The notes: generated from the sequence alone by a model not told the origin. DNA of 64,000 nt from Humulus lupulus (GCF_963169125.1 NC_084793.1:141586297-141650296); one strand, 5' to 3'. Counted from the first letter of the stretch, positions 1 to 12,878 are shown. Made by a program: numbers and translations.

Positions 1-712
1 CAAGAAACCTCAAGAAAAATGGTGGAGAAGAGCCTAAACTGACCTTGGAATATGACCTGCTCCTCTTTCCCTTTTTTTTCCCTTCTTTCTTTCCTCAGAC
101 TTCTACTTCATTCTACAAACTCCACTAAGCATAAAGCCTCAGTTATGCCTATCTTAAAATGCCAAATGACCACAATACCCTCCCCTTTAATTCTAAACCC
201 TTTAATCCACTTAGGGGCATTTTGGTCATTTCACCCAATTCCCGCTAATTCCTCGAGTGACTCTATTATTTTCCGCTTACTTCCTGATACCTAATTAATC
301 ACCAATTATATTCCTCAATATCAAAATAGACCCCAATATACTCTCTAAATTTCCATTTATACCCCCAGGCTCGCCCCTAGCCGGCTATAAATCTCCACCG
401 TGACTTTTTCGCTAACGTGCTCACTAGGATCGTCTTGATTCACATATCACAAATATATCCACATAATAATGTGGTCTCAACAATTTATCATATATATGCA
501 CATTTATGCCCTCAACAGGCCAAAATTACAATTATACCCTTCTAACCTAATCAGGGCCTACATGCATACCAATACACATAGTCACGCATCTCAGATATTC
601 AAATACTCATATAGCATGCTTTTAAATCATTAAATCATAAATATTCCAATTATGCACTCCCGGTACGCTAATCAAGGCACTTAAGCCTCATTAATAAATT
701 TGGGTCGTTACA
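1..712 (-). mobile_element. Partial Ty3/gypsy LTR (S0), reverse orientation
   Basis: Read on the minus strand, this begins TGTAACGACCCAAATT at 712 and continues leftwards out of the window. The first 350 bases match the start of the solo LTR at 59621 in order: the AATGAGGCTTAAG-like block, CCTTGATTAG, and the near-palindrome CCACATTATTATGTGG. It is therefore an LTR of the same or a sister gypsy family. The TGTAACG edge faces copia B1, so this is the outer edge of a 5' LTR or of a solo LTR; the rest lies left of the window. It interrupts the untranslated leader of B1. No TSD can be checked because the other end is missing. The short ORFs inside show no protein similarity I recognise. Confidence 0.8.
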
Positions 713-1163
713 CCTGCACCCCTGCGGCCCAACGTACTTGCCACCTGCGCCCTTTCCAGCCACCCACGGCCTGCTGCAGTCGCTCACCATTGACACACCC
801 ATTATGATTTGTGTCATGCAAACCCTAATGGATGTTTAATTATCTATTTGGACCTGTTTAAACCAACGACTAGGGCATCTTTACCAAACAAACTGTAGTT
901 CATAAGTCAAAAGAGAAAAAACATGAGTTTTTTTAGTTTTCACTTATGGAGTTGAGATCTTGTCCCAAGAATAATTTGTGATTAGTCTGACATACCCTAA
1001 GGCAGTCCATTAATTTTCAAATTAATCTATCATGGACTAGTAACTATTTTATGTGTTTTATTTTATGTGTTGCATTCATCATCATATTCACTATTCCAAA
1101 TATAAACTGATATTTATTATATGCATTAATTCATTATATTTTATTTATTTAATTTTCAGCAAT

Positions 1164-2007
1164 ATGTCCAATCCAAACCCTATAACTGCTTTACTTTCTA
1201 ATGAAAAATTGACTGGTGATAACTAGATAACATGGAAATCAAACATGAACATTGTTTTGATATGTGAAAACCACATGTTTGTCCTTAATGATGAATGTTT
1301 TGAGGTTCCTGCTCTCAATGCTGCCAAAACTGCTAGAGAGAAGTATGACAATTGGATCTTATCTAACAATAAGGCCAAATGTTATTTGCTTGCTAGTATG
1401 AGCGATGTGCTCAGAAAGAATTTTGAAACTGTTGCAACAACCTATGAGATTTGGGAATCTCTACAAGACATGTTTTGCCAGCAATCTGATAAGTGCAGAC
1501 ATGATGCTACTAGAAGCTTCGTGAATATGAAAATGAAGAAAAATGTTTCTTTCAGAGAACATGTCCTAGACATCATCAACATATTGCATGATGCAGAAAT
1601 TCATGGTGTGACCATTAATGAGAGAACTCAAGTAAGGGTGATACTTGAATCTCTCACACCAGCTTTTGCGGTATTAACTACCAACTATGTTATGAACAAG
1701 TTAGAGTACAACATGACCCAACTGCTGAATGAGTTGCAAACTTTTGAATCTCTAAACAAAAGTTCCACTAATGTTGAGGAGGCAAATGTTGCTGAATCCA
1801 AGCCTTCCTCTTCAAATGGTAATTCGAAGAAGAGGAAGGGTGGCCAAGGACAGGACAAGAAAAATGACAAACAACCAGAGAAGACCAACAAGTCTTCCAA
1901 GAAGAATAATATTCAAAGAACTCCAAAAAGAAGGCACTGAAAGGAGCATATTTCGTTGTGGAGTTGGCGGTCTTTGGAAAAGGAATTATCCTAAGTACTT
2001 GGCTTAA
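1164..2007 (+). pseudogene. Copia B1 gag (UBN2-type), broken
   Basis: The start ATG at 1164 gives MSNPNP, matched by MSNPKP at 12879 in B2. A TAG at 1224-1226 breaks the frame just after LTGDN, and the frame is then open to 1940. The product would be the copia capsid protein. Visible marks are the NEKLTGDN start, the central EIWESLQDMF and FREHVLDIINILHDAEIHG blocks typical of UBN2 gag, and a lysine-rich tail. The CCHC zinc knuckle expected after the lysine-rich tail is destroyed: a frameshift near 1930 turns it into the out-of-frame run to about 2007, whereas B2 still shows HCGVDDYWKRNC. It cannot make an intact protein. Confidence 0.85.
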
Positions 2008-3309
2008 CTGAAAGACAAAAAGAATGGTAAAGTTGATTTGCATGTTTTAGAATCTTGTTTAGTGGAATGTGATTTTTCATCTTGGCAGCTGCAGTTGAAA
2101 AAGCTTGCCTAGTTTTTTATAATAATAAATTTATTGTGTTGGATAATATTTTTTTTATTCCTGGATTTACTAGAAATTTCATTTCCTTATCAAATTTACA
2201 TGAACACGGTTTTAGTATATCTTTTAATAATAATTCGATTGTTATTTCAAAATGTGGTTTTGACATTTATTCTGCAAAGTCTGAAGGTGGATTTTACAAG
2301 TTAGAGTCCAATGTCGAGCATGTTTATAATTTTGAATTATTTAAAACTGCAAATCTCAGATCTATTAAAGTGGCATTTTAGATTGGGACATATTGGTCTA
2401 GACAGAATTAATAGACTAACAAATGATGGTCATTTAAGAGAAATATCTATTAGTTCTCTTCCAGTCTTTGAATCTTGCCTAGAAGGATAAATGACCAATA
2501 GACATTTCTTTTTTAATGGTTCAAGAGCCACAGAACCACTTCAACTTGTACATACGGAAGTTTGTGGTCCACTAAATGTCCAAGCTAGAGGAGGTTATGA
2601 ATATTTCGTCATTTTCATTGACGATTATTCAAGATATGGTTACCTACACTTAAAGGAAATATGAAACCTATGATAAGTGTAGGGAATTCCAAGCAGATGC
2701 TGGAAAGTAATTAGGTAAATCACTAAAAGTACTTCGATCAGATCGAGGTGGAGAGTACTTAGATTATGAATTTGAGGACCCTTGGCGTGAGCATGGAATT
2801 CAATCCCAACTCACTACACCTGGAATGCCTCAACAAAATGGTGTTTCAGAAAGGTGGAACATGACCTTATTGGATATGGTTAGATCGATGATTAGTTTCC
2901 CATCATTGCCTTTGACATTCTGGGGTTATACAATAAAATATGCTCTATACATACTCAATGTTATTCCATCTAATTCTATTCAAAAAAACACCATTGGAAT
3001 TATGGAATGGTACTAAACCTAGTTTACGTGGTTTTTGTATATGGGATTGTCCTGCACACGTGCTTAAAGGAAAGACTGGGTAGTTGGAATCACGAACTGA
3101 AGTGTGCATGTTTGTAGGATATTCCAAAGAAACAAAAGGTGATACATTCTATAGTCCTAAAGATAACAAAACGTTTGTATCTACAAATGTAACTTTTATA
3201 GAGCATGAGTATATAAATAACCACAAACCTCAAAGTAAAGTTGTACTTAAGGAATTGGTCTCAATAAACTTGACCAATCACCAGTAATGGCAAGAGAAAA
3301 ACAACCAGA
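2008..3309 (+). pseudogene. Copia B1 protease and integrase remnant
   Basis: This continues the polyprotein after gag. Relative to B2, about 130 bases are missing near 2085 (between TTTTCATCTTGG and CAGCTG). That removes the aspartic protease active site. The gag-pre-integrase segment (2082-2381, FIPGFTRNFISLSNL) is followed by the integrase core with blocks LGHIGLDRINRLTND, CGPLNVQARGGYEYF and MPQQNGVSER, spread over several frames with many stops. The C-terminal integrase block VCMFVGYSKETKG is at 3100-3140. The coding sequence ends at the S1 insertion, where the host target GGATA is duplicated. It has no coding capacity. Confidence 0.8.
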
Positions 3310-3314
3310 GGATA

Positions 3315-6300
3315 TGTAACGTCCTACGTTTTCGGGTACCTTTAAACGACTCAGGTCGGGATTTTTCCCTCGGGTTAAGAATATTATTTTAAATAATATT
3401 ATATTTTTGTTTGTAAGTATTCCATGAGTTATTGCTAGCCAAAATATGAAGTTTGTGATTTTAAAAGTCAAGATAAGACTTTCGGTCGTGGACCGACACA
3501 AAAACCCTGATCGGGTAAAAATCTCGGAAAATAAAACGAAAAATAATGGCAATTATATTTTGGGCATAAAATACATTCATAAAAGTTAAAGTTTGGTCAA
3601 AAATAATAAACCTAAAAGAAAATGGAAATTTTAAGGCATTTTGTGTTAAATGCCTAATTTTGCCGAAATGGGGAATTTTATTTCATGAATGGACCTTAGG
3701 TTAAATTTTATTATGTGATTAATTAAATTAAATGTGAGAGACATTTAATTTAATTAATTAAAGTTAAGTTTGGTGATTAAAACTTAATAAGAGTGAAAAA
3801 GGTGTCAAAAGCCAATTTGGACTTTTCTTCTTATGAAACATTTATTAACCTTTAAAAAAAAAAAAATGAGTGATCACATATATGGCAAAGGGTGGCCGGC
3901 CATGTGGTATTTTAGAGTGGTGTGAACCAAATTTTTTTAAAGATTAAATCCCATTTAATGAAGAAGTCAAGTGGGCAAGTGGGTAGAAAAGCACTCAAGT
4001 ACTTTGTGATATTTTGAAGAGATTTGTGAGCAATTCCCACACTAAGAACCGACCACTCTCCCTCTCTCACTCACTCATCTGATTTTTGAAGACCTCTCAA
4101 AGTGTTCCCTCAATATTCAACCTCAAGAACACCAAGGAAAACTTGGAGGCTAAGTCTTGTTCTAGGAAGTATTTTTCCCTAAGGTAAAGCTTCACTAATC
4201 TAGGCTTTTGTAAAGTTTTAAGCTTAGGAAGGTCCAAACCTTAAGCAAGAACACCAAAGAGGTAAAAAGTTTACTTTTGATGATTTTGTTGTAGGGATTT
4301 TAGTTTTAAGCATTATTTTGTATATCTAATGCTTAAAGTTTCTTGTTGGTGATGTAATAAGGTTATGGTAGTTGTTTAATAATTTTTATGATGCATGTGT
4401 ATTGATTTTTGAAAATGGGAACCAAAACCCCCAAGGGTTTTGTTGGATACCCTAAAACAAAACATGTTTTGAGCTGTGACTTCCAAGGGGTCAAGCAGCC
4501 ACTGTATATTGTTTTTGTAAAATTAAATTGTACTGTGATGTTGTTGAGATTGAGTACATAAAATTGAGCTTTTGAAACACTAAAAAATGTTTAGAAATGA
4601 GTAAGTTATGCTATTTCAAAGTTTAGGTAAAAAACAGTTTTTTCGTATTCTTATTTTCGGAACCAAGTTTGGACAGCCACTGTATAGAACAAATGAACCC
4701 GGTTTTTTCTAAAATTTTGTGGACATATTTCTGGCATAACGTATTATTCCACTGTAAAATTTGGTAAGAAAATATTGAATGGTTTGAAAGTTATTAACTG
4801 TCAAAGTTTGGAAAAAAACAAGGACTTGAAAATAAGGTCATTTTTACATCATTGTTGGAAAATGATTTCACCAATAAAAAATGCTCATTTTGACCTAAGA
4901 TTTTACAAAGACCTAAATGGCATAACAAAAATGAAATTGGAAAATTTTGGTAACAATTGGGTAAGTAAATTTCAAGTTATGAACTAACGAAGTATGTAGT
5001 TAAAAATGTGAAAAATAGGTTTTTCACACTTAGTGTAAAAAATGAGATTTTGGAACATAAGGTAAAAAGTAAAATTTTGTTTATTTCAAGATATAAAATG
5101 GTAAGTCTTGAAATCATATTTTCACTAAAATTACCCCTTTGAGTTTAAATGAATTATTTTTATTAAAGAGTTGTTATTCTTTCTAAAAATAAGAGATTTA
5201 ATTTATTAATAGTTAATAAATTAAAAGAGGGTTTAAAACCCTATATTTTGATAAAATAATTAAATGAATTATTTTTCTAGTAAGTAAAATTGATTAATTG
5301 CTTTTGAAAAATTAATTATTCAAGATGAGAAATTTATAACGGTTTTCCTAATTAAGACAAATTAGGCAATTTTCATAAAACGGTTTTTAGATATTAAAAC
5401 CTTAAGAAAAATAAAAGGAAAATTTAAAGAGTTTATTTTCTTTAAAAATAATTAAGGAATTTATTTGTATTTTTTGGATATAATGCCGGCAATAATCTTA
5501 CATATTTTAACCGACTAGTCGAAAGTGCGGGTTAATAGCGATACCTTGAAAGAATAAGATTTTTAGCGGGTTGTGGGGAAATACCATTGTGATACCCGAG
5601 CCTAGGTATCGAGACCTTAGGATAGGTCTCCCCGAGACTTAGGGTTTAGTCTCGAATATTTTGTATGACTTTCCTTAATAGGTTTAAAACCAAATAAGGA
5701 TTATAAATCCTTACAAATGACTTTTATTAAAATGACCAAACTGCCCAAAATAATAATAATGAATTATGAGTGCCATAATTAATCCGAGTATACTGTATGG
5801 ATAACTACAGTATTGGCTAAGCGTAACTGGACTGAACGTTGGAGGGTGAAAACCTGCTGAGCGCTAAGGACTCCAAGTAAGTCAACTTATATTGTATGGC
5901 TGCAACATGAAATGATTATTATCTTGTATGTTAGTATAGGGATACATGCACATATATAGGCTGTCATAGAAAGTTGTTTAGAGACGTTAGTCTAGTGAGT
6001 GCTGATTTAGAAAATATGAACGGTAGAAGTCCGTCATATCCTAGACGGTTGATCCCCGTCACACTGCTTGATTTTATTTATGTCCGGTTCATTACCGCGA
6101 CGAGTGGCCATGAGATGAGGATAAGTTGGTTAAACCTAGGGGCGCCAAGATAAATGGGACCTAGGGGCCCTCATGCTTACTTAATCAGTGGACGGTTAGA
6201 ATCCGAGCAAGTGCTCTGATAAGTTATTCCCGGATAGCAGCCGTGAATATTGGCCATTCAGTGAGAGTGCCTAGAGATACTAGGGGTTGCCAAGATTGAG

Positions 6301-7217
6301 TGAGGCTGAACACCCTAGGGGCAACTGCTCACCAGCACCACTGATTAACATAGAAGTCTCCGTAAAACCGTGTAAATTGGATTACACTCTTGAATAAGTA
6401 GCGATGCCCTAGGTAACACAATAGTTACCCTTGATGAGAATATTTATTGGCTAGATCTTAGTGTGGAGACTCGGTTCTCTTTTACAGATTAGCATTTATG
6501 TTGGAGGGCGCGTTACGCATGAATTGTTGGAAATTGTCGAGCGTTGGTCTCGAATTATGTTGTGATATAATATATCTGCTTGCTCTGGGATTTTCTGAGT
6601 GTAGGGATATAATTGTTGATAAGATATAGTTGTGATATAATATATCTGCTTGCTCTGGGATTTTCTGAGTGCAGGGATATAATTGTTGATAAGATATAGT
6701 TGTGATATAATATATCTGCTTGTTCTGGGATTTTTCTGAGTGCAGGATTTTATCTAGTTATGAATTAATTTATCAATGGTTATCAGGCATGACCGTAAGT
6801 TTGCCAGGATGCTTTAGCGTTCTTGAAATTGATTGTGTAGGGTCCCGGATGGGTCCGGAACCCTAATTCTCTATATGCTTGTTTGAAAGTTGATCTTACT
6901 AAGCGTTTTCGCTTACCTAGTTGTTTCATGTTGTGGGTAAGTGCAAGGGCAAGGCAGAGCAGTGAGCGCTGGAGTCTTCCTTGCAAATGCACATGTGGAC
7001 CGACCTTTTGGGAAGCCTTTTTATTTTTGGAAATGTTGTGTAATTTTCCTAAACTAGGCTCACTCTAATCTTTATAAAACATGTTTGTAACTAAATGTTA
7101 AGTATGGCCATACGACTTTTTAAAAAGTTTTTTTTTCTATGGGTTTTTGAGACATTTTGTTAAATGAAAACATTTATATTTCTGCATTATTGAGTCTTGA
7201 AAATCCGGGTCGTTACA
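3315..7217 (+). mobile_element. Solo LTR S1 of a Ty3/gypsy (Tekay/Del-like) element, 3.9 kb
   Basis: It starts TGTAACGTCC and ends CGTTACA, and is flanked by a perfect 5-bp target-site duplication GGATA (3310-3314 and 7218-7222). The copia B1 sequence continues across it. I see no internal coding sequence, no second LTR copy inside, and only short ORFs with no recognisable domain, so a solo LTR of 3,903 bp left by LTR-LTR recombination is the best reading. Terminal TGTAACG/CGTTACA is shared with S2 (59621-61887). Plant chromoviruses of the Tekay/Del type are known for LTRs this long; the lineage is inference from length and termini. Confidence 0.85.
6561..6747. repeat. 70-bp tandem repeat inside solo LTR S1
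   Basis: The block starting TGTGATATAATATATCTGC begins at 6561, 6631 and 6701, a period of 70 bp. The first two copies differ at one base (GTGTAGGG versus GTGCAGGG); the third is cut short after the GAGTGCAGG block and carries one extra T. Confidence 0.95.
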
Positions 7218-8910
7218 GGATATTCCTAGTTCTAGTCAGAACAATAGAGAGATTCATCTTAATGGAAGGGTTGGTAAACAACCGGTACGCTATGAACATG
7301 AAGTTCAGATGCTTGTGTCTGACACAAACAAAGATGATCAATTGACTTATAGAAATGCAATGGAAGATTTTGACAAAGAAAAATGGCTAAATGCCATGGA
7401 CCTTGAAATGGAATCGATGTATTCCAATTTTGTCTAGACTCTTGAAGATCCACCTGAGAATATTAAACCTATTGGTTGCAAATGGATATTCAAGAAAAAG
7501 AGAGGAGCAGATGGGAAAGTAGAGACTTTCAAAGAAAGGCTAGTAGCAAAGGGCTATACACAGAAAGAAGGAGTTGGTTATGAAGAAAATTTTTCACCTG
7601 TGGCCATGCTCAAATCTATCTGCATACTCTTATCCATAGCTGCATGGATGGATTATGAGATTTGGCGAATGGACGTTAAAATAACTTTTCTGAATGGCTA
7701 TCTTGACGAAACCATTTACATGTCTCAACTAGAAGGGTTCGAAGTTAAAGGTCATGAACAAAAGGTTTGCAAGCATCTTAAGTCTATTTATGGACTTAAA
7801 CAAGCTTTGAAATCATAGAATCTTAGATTTGATGAAGCAATCAAAATGTTTAGTTTTGAAAAAAATGTTGATGAACCTTGTGTTTACAAACAAATCAAAG
7901 ATAAGATTTTGGTATTCCTCGTTCTTTACGTTGATGATATTCTACTCATTTAGAATGACATAGAAACATTATCAAAAGTAAAGAAATGGTTAGCTGAGCA
8001 ATTCCAAATTAATGATTTGGGAGAAGCCAAATATGTTTTGGGATTCAGATCTGTAGAGATCGAAAGAACAAAATTTTGGCACTGCCTCAAGCAACTTATA
8101 TTGATAAAGTGCTAGAACGCTTTGGCATGCAACACTCCAAGAAAGGCACTATGCCTACCCAGTCAGGAGTTAAATTCTCTAAAGAACAATGTCCACAAAC
8201 ACCTCAATAAGAAGAGGACATGAGACAGTATCCCTATGCCTCTGCAGTAGGCAGTCTAATGTATACAATGTTATGCACCAGACCTGACATCTGTTATGCA
8301 GTAGGGATAGTCAGCCGTTATCAATCCAATCCTGGATTGAGTCATTGGATAGTAGTAAAGAATATTCTCAAGTATCTTAGACATACTAGAGATTACATGC
8401 TTGTGTATTCAGATGGAGACCTGAACCCCACTAGATATACTGATTCTGATTTTCAATCAGACAAAGATAGTTGAAAGTCGACATCTGGATCAATTTTCAC
8501 ACTTGGAGGAGCTTCTGTAGTATGGAGAAGTATTAAACATTCCATTATTGCAGACTCCACCATGGAAGCCGAATACTAGCAGCTTGTGAAGCAGCTAAAG
8601 AGGCAATGTGGCTCAAGAAGTTCTATGTTGATTTGGAAGTTGTTCCAGGCATGGATAAGCCACTTGTTGTGTACTGTGATAACAGTGGGGCAGTAGCGAA
8701 TTCAAAGGAACCCAGAAATCACAAGAGGGGAAAGCACATCGAGAGGAAATATCACTTGATCTGAGAGATAGTCAACCGATGAGATGTTGTTGTCTTGAAG
8801 ATTGCCTCTGAAGATAATCTTCTAGATCCATTCACAAAGACTTTATCTATTAAATTCTTTCAGGGTCATGTAAGAAGCATGGGGTTAAGGGAAATGCCCC
8901 ATTTGCTTTA
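7218..8910 (+). pseudogene. Copia B1 reverse transcriptase and RNase H, broken
   Basis: RT begins near 7450 (IKPIGCKWIFKKKRGADGK) and runs through VAKGYTQKEGVGYEENFSPV, MDVKITFLNGYLDE, SIYGLKQALKS-stop-NLRFDEAIK and the catalytic block LYVDDILLI (about 7925-7950, YVDD intact), followed by a TAG. A frameshift lies near 8050. The RNase H part has YASAVGSLMYTMLCTRPDI (8236-8292), DSTMEAEY with a stop after it (about 8550-8577), CDNSGAVANSKEPRNHKRGKH (about 8680-8735) and the ending HVRSMGLREMPHLL before the polypurine tract. It has at least five stops and two frameshifts. Before decay the product would copy element RNA into cDNA inside virus-like particles. Confidence 0.88.
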
Positions 8911-8925
8911 GGGCAAGTGGGAGAT
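8911..8925 (+). other. Polypurine tract of copia B
   Basis: GGGCAAGTGGGAGAT sits immediately before the LTR start TGTTGGG at 8926. Copia A has the near-identical GCAAGTGGGAGTT in the same place on the minus strand (44996-45008), so the two copia families are related. This is the expected plus-strand primer site. Confidence 0.85.
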
Positions 8926-11004
8926 TGTTGGGAATTGTACCATTAAAGCAATTGTAGTTGACAATAGTTTTAATGAAATAAATGAATGAATTGAATTAAT
9001 ATATATATGTAGCTTATGTACTATATTATTGTTAATAATATTCAGTAAATATCATAAAATTCTCAAGTTCATCTATGTGGTCTCAATCTCATATTGGTAT
9101 GAGAGGATCGAGATTGAGATAATGAACTTAAATAGTTCGCAGTAAAATAAAGTAATGGAATCTTTAGATTAATTACTGCTAGTACGGTCCACTAATATTA
9201 TGAATACATGTGACCTAGATCTGGGTTACTAGTGTAGCAGGACACTTTAGTGGAGGTACTTTGCATGCTGAGAGTATGTAGAACTGGACTAGATGTGATT
9301 TAATAATACTTGTTTAAATACCGTTTCGTAGTATTATAAAACACATCAACTGATGATCATATACAAGCTGATCTTAATGTTGAAGTTACTATGAACTCCT
9401 GTATATGTCATTTAATCCTTCGATTCATGCGTTACGGTTTGTCAGAATGATCAGGCTAAGAACTATTGTTTTGGGGACTCAATGATGTATATGGCTGGGG
9501 ACATAGCTTAACAGATGTAGAATCTATACCTTCTTATAGATTGAATGATGATTCCCTGTTGGGCTAACTTTTGAAACTGAAAAGGTTATTGATGTCAAAT
9601 TCATAATTAGATTATGAATTAACCTTCATTAGTTAAGTCGATGGTACACTAGGAACTAAGATATAATTAAAGGGTAAAACAGTAATTTTATTCCCACTTA
9701 ATTATGAATCATCAATATAGAATTAATTTGTATGTAATGATTATATCAATGGACACTTTATGGTTACAATAAAGTACTCAGTAAATATATGTCTTTAATT
9801 ATCAAGATTTCAGTCTCATATTTATAGTGGAATAATCATGAGATTAATAAATATGATTATTGAATCAAATAGTTTTGGTTAATAATCCTTTATTTATTGG
9901 AGTATGGAATTATTGGTCTATAGGTCTTCGGGCATGGCTCTATCAACACTAATTAAGGTAAGAGTTGATACAAGGGTCAAACTGTGAATGGGCTATTTGA
10001 GAGAATATCTATTCTTCGGGATAAATGTGCAATTATGTGATAATTGAAGTTGCACAATTTACTATTGCATTTGTGCAATTTTCGAAATTGTGTAGGAATG
10101 GAAGAAATTGATTTTAATCAATTATTTTATTTATGTGTGAATAGATAAATATGGATAGTCAAAATTAGTTTTGATTATTATATTTATTTAATTAATAATA
10201 AGACGATAATGGAAATTTAAATTTTGAAATTTGAAATTTAAGTTGTTATCTTTTCCTTAAAAATAGGATACCTTATTTGAACTTCTAATTATTAATTTAT
10301 TAAAATAAAAACACATGAAAAATAAAATCTAATTTTTCAGGGACAGTGCCATACGCATAGGACTTAGACTGCTCTATGCATGTAGCACTACTAATGTGAT
10401 TTGTTATTGAATTTTTATTTTATTTTTAATTAATTAATAAAACATTTTAAAAGGAGTTTTAAAATGGAATGTAAGACTTTGTATTTTATCATTATTATTA
10501 TTATTAAAGATTATTATTTTTTATTTATTATTATTGTGATAATAATGTCTATATATTCTATATGATAGAAAATAGAAAAGAAAAAATGAGGTTTTTTTAC
10601 AAAGAAGGAAAAACTATCATCTTGTTCACAAAAGAAAAACCCTCTCTATAGTCTATAATCAAGAGTCTCATGTGTTGATAATACTTTTGATTCACAAAAT
10701 TGATCATTGTTCTCTATGTGTCCACCCACATCTTGAGGTGTGTAGAGAACGTCTTGGAAGATCTAGGTGTGAGTACTCTAGCGAGGATAGGAAGATCGAA
10801 ATATATACGAAAAGATTCAAAGATTCTTGATAGGCTACAAGAGGTAAATCATTTCGTATTATTTTTACATATACATATTATATATTTATTAACATATTGC
10901 ATATTAAAGGATCCTTATATAAAGTTGTTTATATGAAATTTTTTGTTGTATACAATACTACCATTACTGCAATTTCCGTTGCGCACTAGGATTTGTTCCT
11001 AACA
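8926..11004 (+). repeat. Copia B LTR, full length (2,079 bp), shared by B1 and B2
   Basis: It starts TGTTGGGAATTG directly after the polypurine tract of B1 and ends TTCCTAACA directly before the primer-binding site of B2. One LTR thus serves as the 3' LTR of B1 and the 5' LTR of B2. The last 730 bp match the truncated LTR at 14871-15585 with scattered differences. It is AT-rich with ATT/TTA microsatellite runs near 10490-10550. The short ORFs have no recognisable domains. Confidence 0.88.
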
Positions 11005-11006
11005 AT

Positions 11007-11019
11007 TGGTACCTGAGCC
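11007..11019 (+). other. Primer-binding site of copia B2
   Basis: TGGTACCTGAGCC lies two bases after the LTR end. It matches the usual plant copia site for initiator tRNA-Met (TGGTATCAGAGCC) at 11 of 13 positions, and marks the start of a new internal region. Confidence 0.75.
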
Positions 11020-12878
11020 ATCTTTAATCCATGCATATGTTAATTACTGTAAGGGTATCATATGCATTTTTTATATTATGTGTAATATATGAATGGATGG
11101 ATGTTTATGTATGAATCGTTTATGTTCTTAAGGGTTGGTGTTCATGGTGTTTTTGGGTTAGGAAAAGTTCTTAATTTTTTCTAGATATACAAAAATTGTA
11201 AGTCATTTTCGGGCATAGGAATTTTATAATTTTTTTTTAAATTCCAGATAAAATTCTTTAATGGCCCGAGCCCCGAGCCCCGAGCACAAACCCCGAGGCC
11301 CAAGTCGCTTCCCCAGTAGCCTACATGCGTCCCTGTGCACCCCGCGCTCAGCCCGCCTGTGCGCCCAACATGCCTGTGCACCTCGCGGTCCCGCACCTAG
11401 CACGCCTGTGCACCCCGTGGCCCCGCACCCTGCGCGCCTGCACCCGTGCGGCCTAGCGCCCCAGCGCACCTGCCAGTCGTGCCCTTGCCAGCCACCCATG
11501 CCCTGCTGCCATCGCTCACCATTGACACACCCATTAGGGTTTGTGTCATACAAACCCTAATGGATGTGTAATTATCCACTTGGACCTGTTTAAACCCAAT
11601 ATAATTAAAAGTGTTTTAATTATAATTTTTTAGTTAATTATGATGAGTCCAAATTCCAATTGGGCCTTAATAACTTGTTGGGTATTAAAACCCAAAGTTT
11701 GATTACTTGAAAGTTGTTTAAAATAATTAAAAGGTTATTTAATTCATAATGGATAATTAAAATGGCAATGGCCCAAAGACTAAAAGAGAAGGTCCAAGAT
11801 CAAAGGAGTTGCTCTTTTTAGGCCTTAGTGTAATTATTTTTGTGTATTTTTTGCAAGTGTTGTAATTTTCTAGAAATATCCAAAGCACCCAACCCGGATT
11901 TATTTATTTATTTGCATGAACATGATTAAATTATTTAATACTTTATCATGCATAATAAAATGCCACACATATTACCCACATAGTACATATTAAGCATGCA
12001 ATTTTTTAGAACACATGCTTAGGATTGATTATATGTTTTTATTTGATAACTCATATAATTAACTTAGTCTTAATTAGTTAAGATGGTAAAAAGAATTTAA
12101 AGTTGTTTATTTTCTTATTTAATAAAATTGTTTTATTAAATAAAATGGTATTCTATTTAAAAAGACAAAATAAAATCTAGGGCACGATTATTTGTTTTGC
12201 ATAATTGGATTAGTATTTATTAGAATATCATTTGGTAAAATTAATTAATTAGTTTTACAACCAAATTGAAAAATATTGATTTTGAGAAAAACACAATTTT
12301 AAAATAGTGAGTGGGAGAGGGAATTATGACAATAAATCTCATGGTCTCCATTATTGGTTGAACACCGAGAGGCATAGGAAGGGCCTCGTGTCGCCTCCGT
12401 TTGCAGCCTCCCTAAGGAAAGGCTTCTGAATATGTTTATTTTATCTCAAGGTTAACTTCTCATAAGAGAATAATATTAGTGATGTATTTCAAGTTTGACT
12501 GAATCTAAGGCACACTTTTGAGTTAAGTCATTGATAGAAAAATAATGGGTTACACTCTGAAGATGTATCTAGGCTTTTGATCACGACTAGTGCATCTTGA
12601 CCAAACTAACGGTAATTCATAAGACAAAAGAGAAAAAAAAATGAGTTTTTTATGTTTTCACTTATGGAGTTGAGATCTTGTCTCAAGATTAATTTGTGAT
12701 TAGTCTGACCTACCCTAGGCTGTCCATCAATTTTCAAATTAATCTATCGTGGAATAGTAATTTTTTGTGTGTTATTTTATGTGTTGCATTCATGCTTCAT
12801 ATTTACTATTCCAATTATAAACTGATATTTATTATATGCATTAATTCATTATATTTTATTTATTTATTTGTCAACAAT
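11020..12878 (+). other. Untranslated leader of copia B2, with a GC-rich block
   Basis: This 1.9-kb leader has no coding sequence I can support. A C-rich, GC-rich block at about 11258-11530 (repeated GCACCCCGCG- and CCCCGAGC-like words) stands out from the AT-rich surroundings. It generates overlapping ORFs on both strands of about 100 codons, which I regard as composition artefacts. The last 300 bases (from about 12590, TGCATCTTGACCAAACTAACGG) are shared with B1. Confidence 0.7.

Larger units (their letters stand above)
713..8925 (+). mobile_element. Copia element B1, internal region, split by solo LTR S1
   Basis: This is a degenerate Ty1/copia internal region with gag, protease remnant, integrase, reverse transcriptase and RNase H in copia order (integrase before RT). 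It lacks its 5' LTR because S0 joins it inside the leader at 713. The leader at 713-835 matches the B2 leader near 11439-11575. B1 then jumps to sequence matching B2 near 12590, so it lacks about 1 kb of leader. Coding sequence stops at 3309, is interrupted by S1 (3315-7217) and resumes at 7218. The 3' boundary is the polypurine tract and the LTR at 8926. I judge it a Tork/TAR-type family from the pol sequence; the lineage is tentative. Confidence 0.85.

Noticed and set aside
11224..11579. Overlapping ORFs of 60-109 codons on both strands
   Set aside because: They come from the GC-rich leader block, which has few stops in any frame; B1 does not preserve them.
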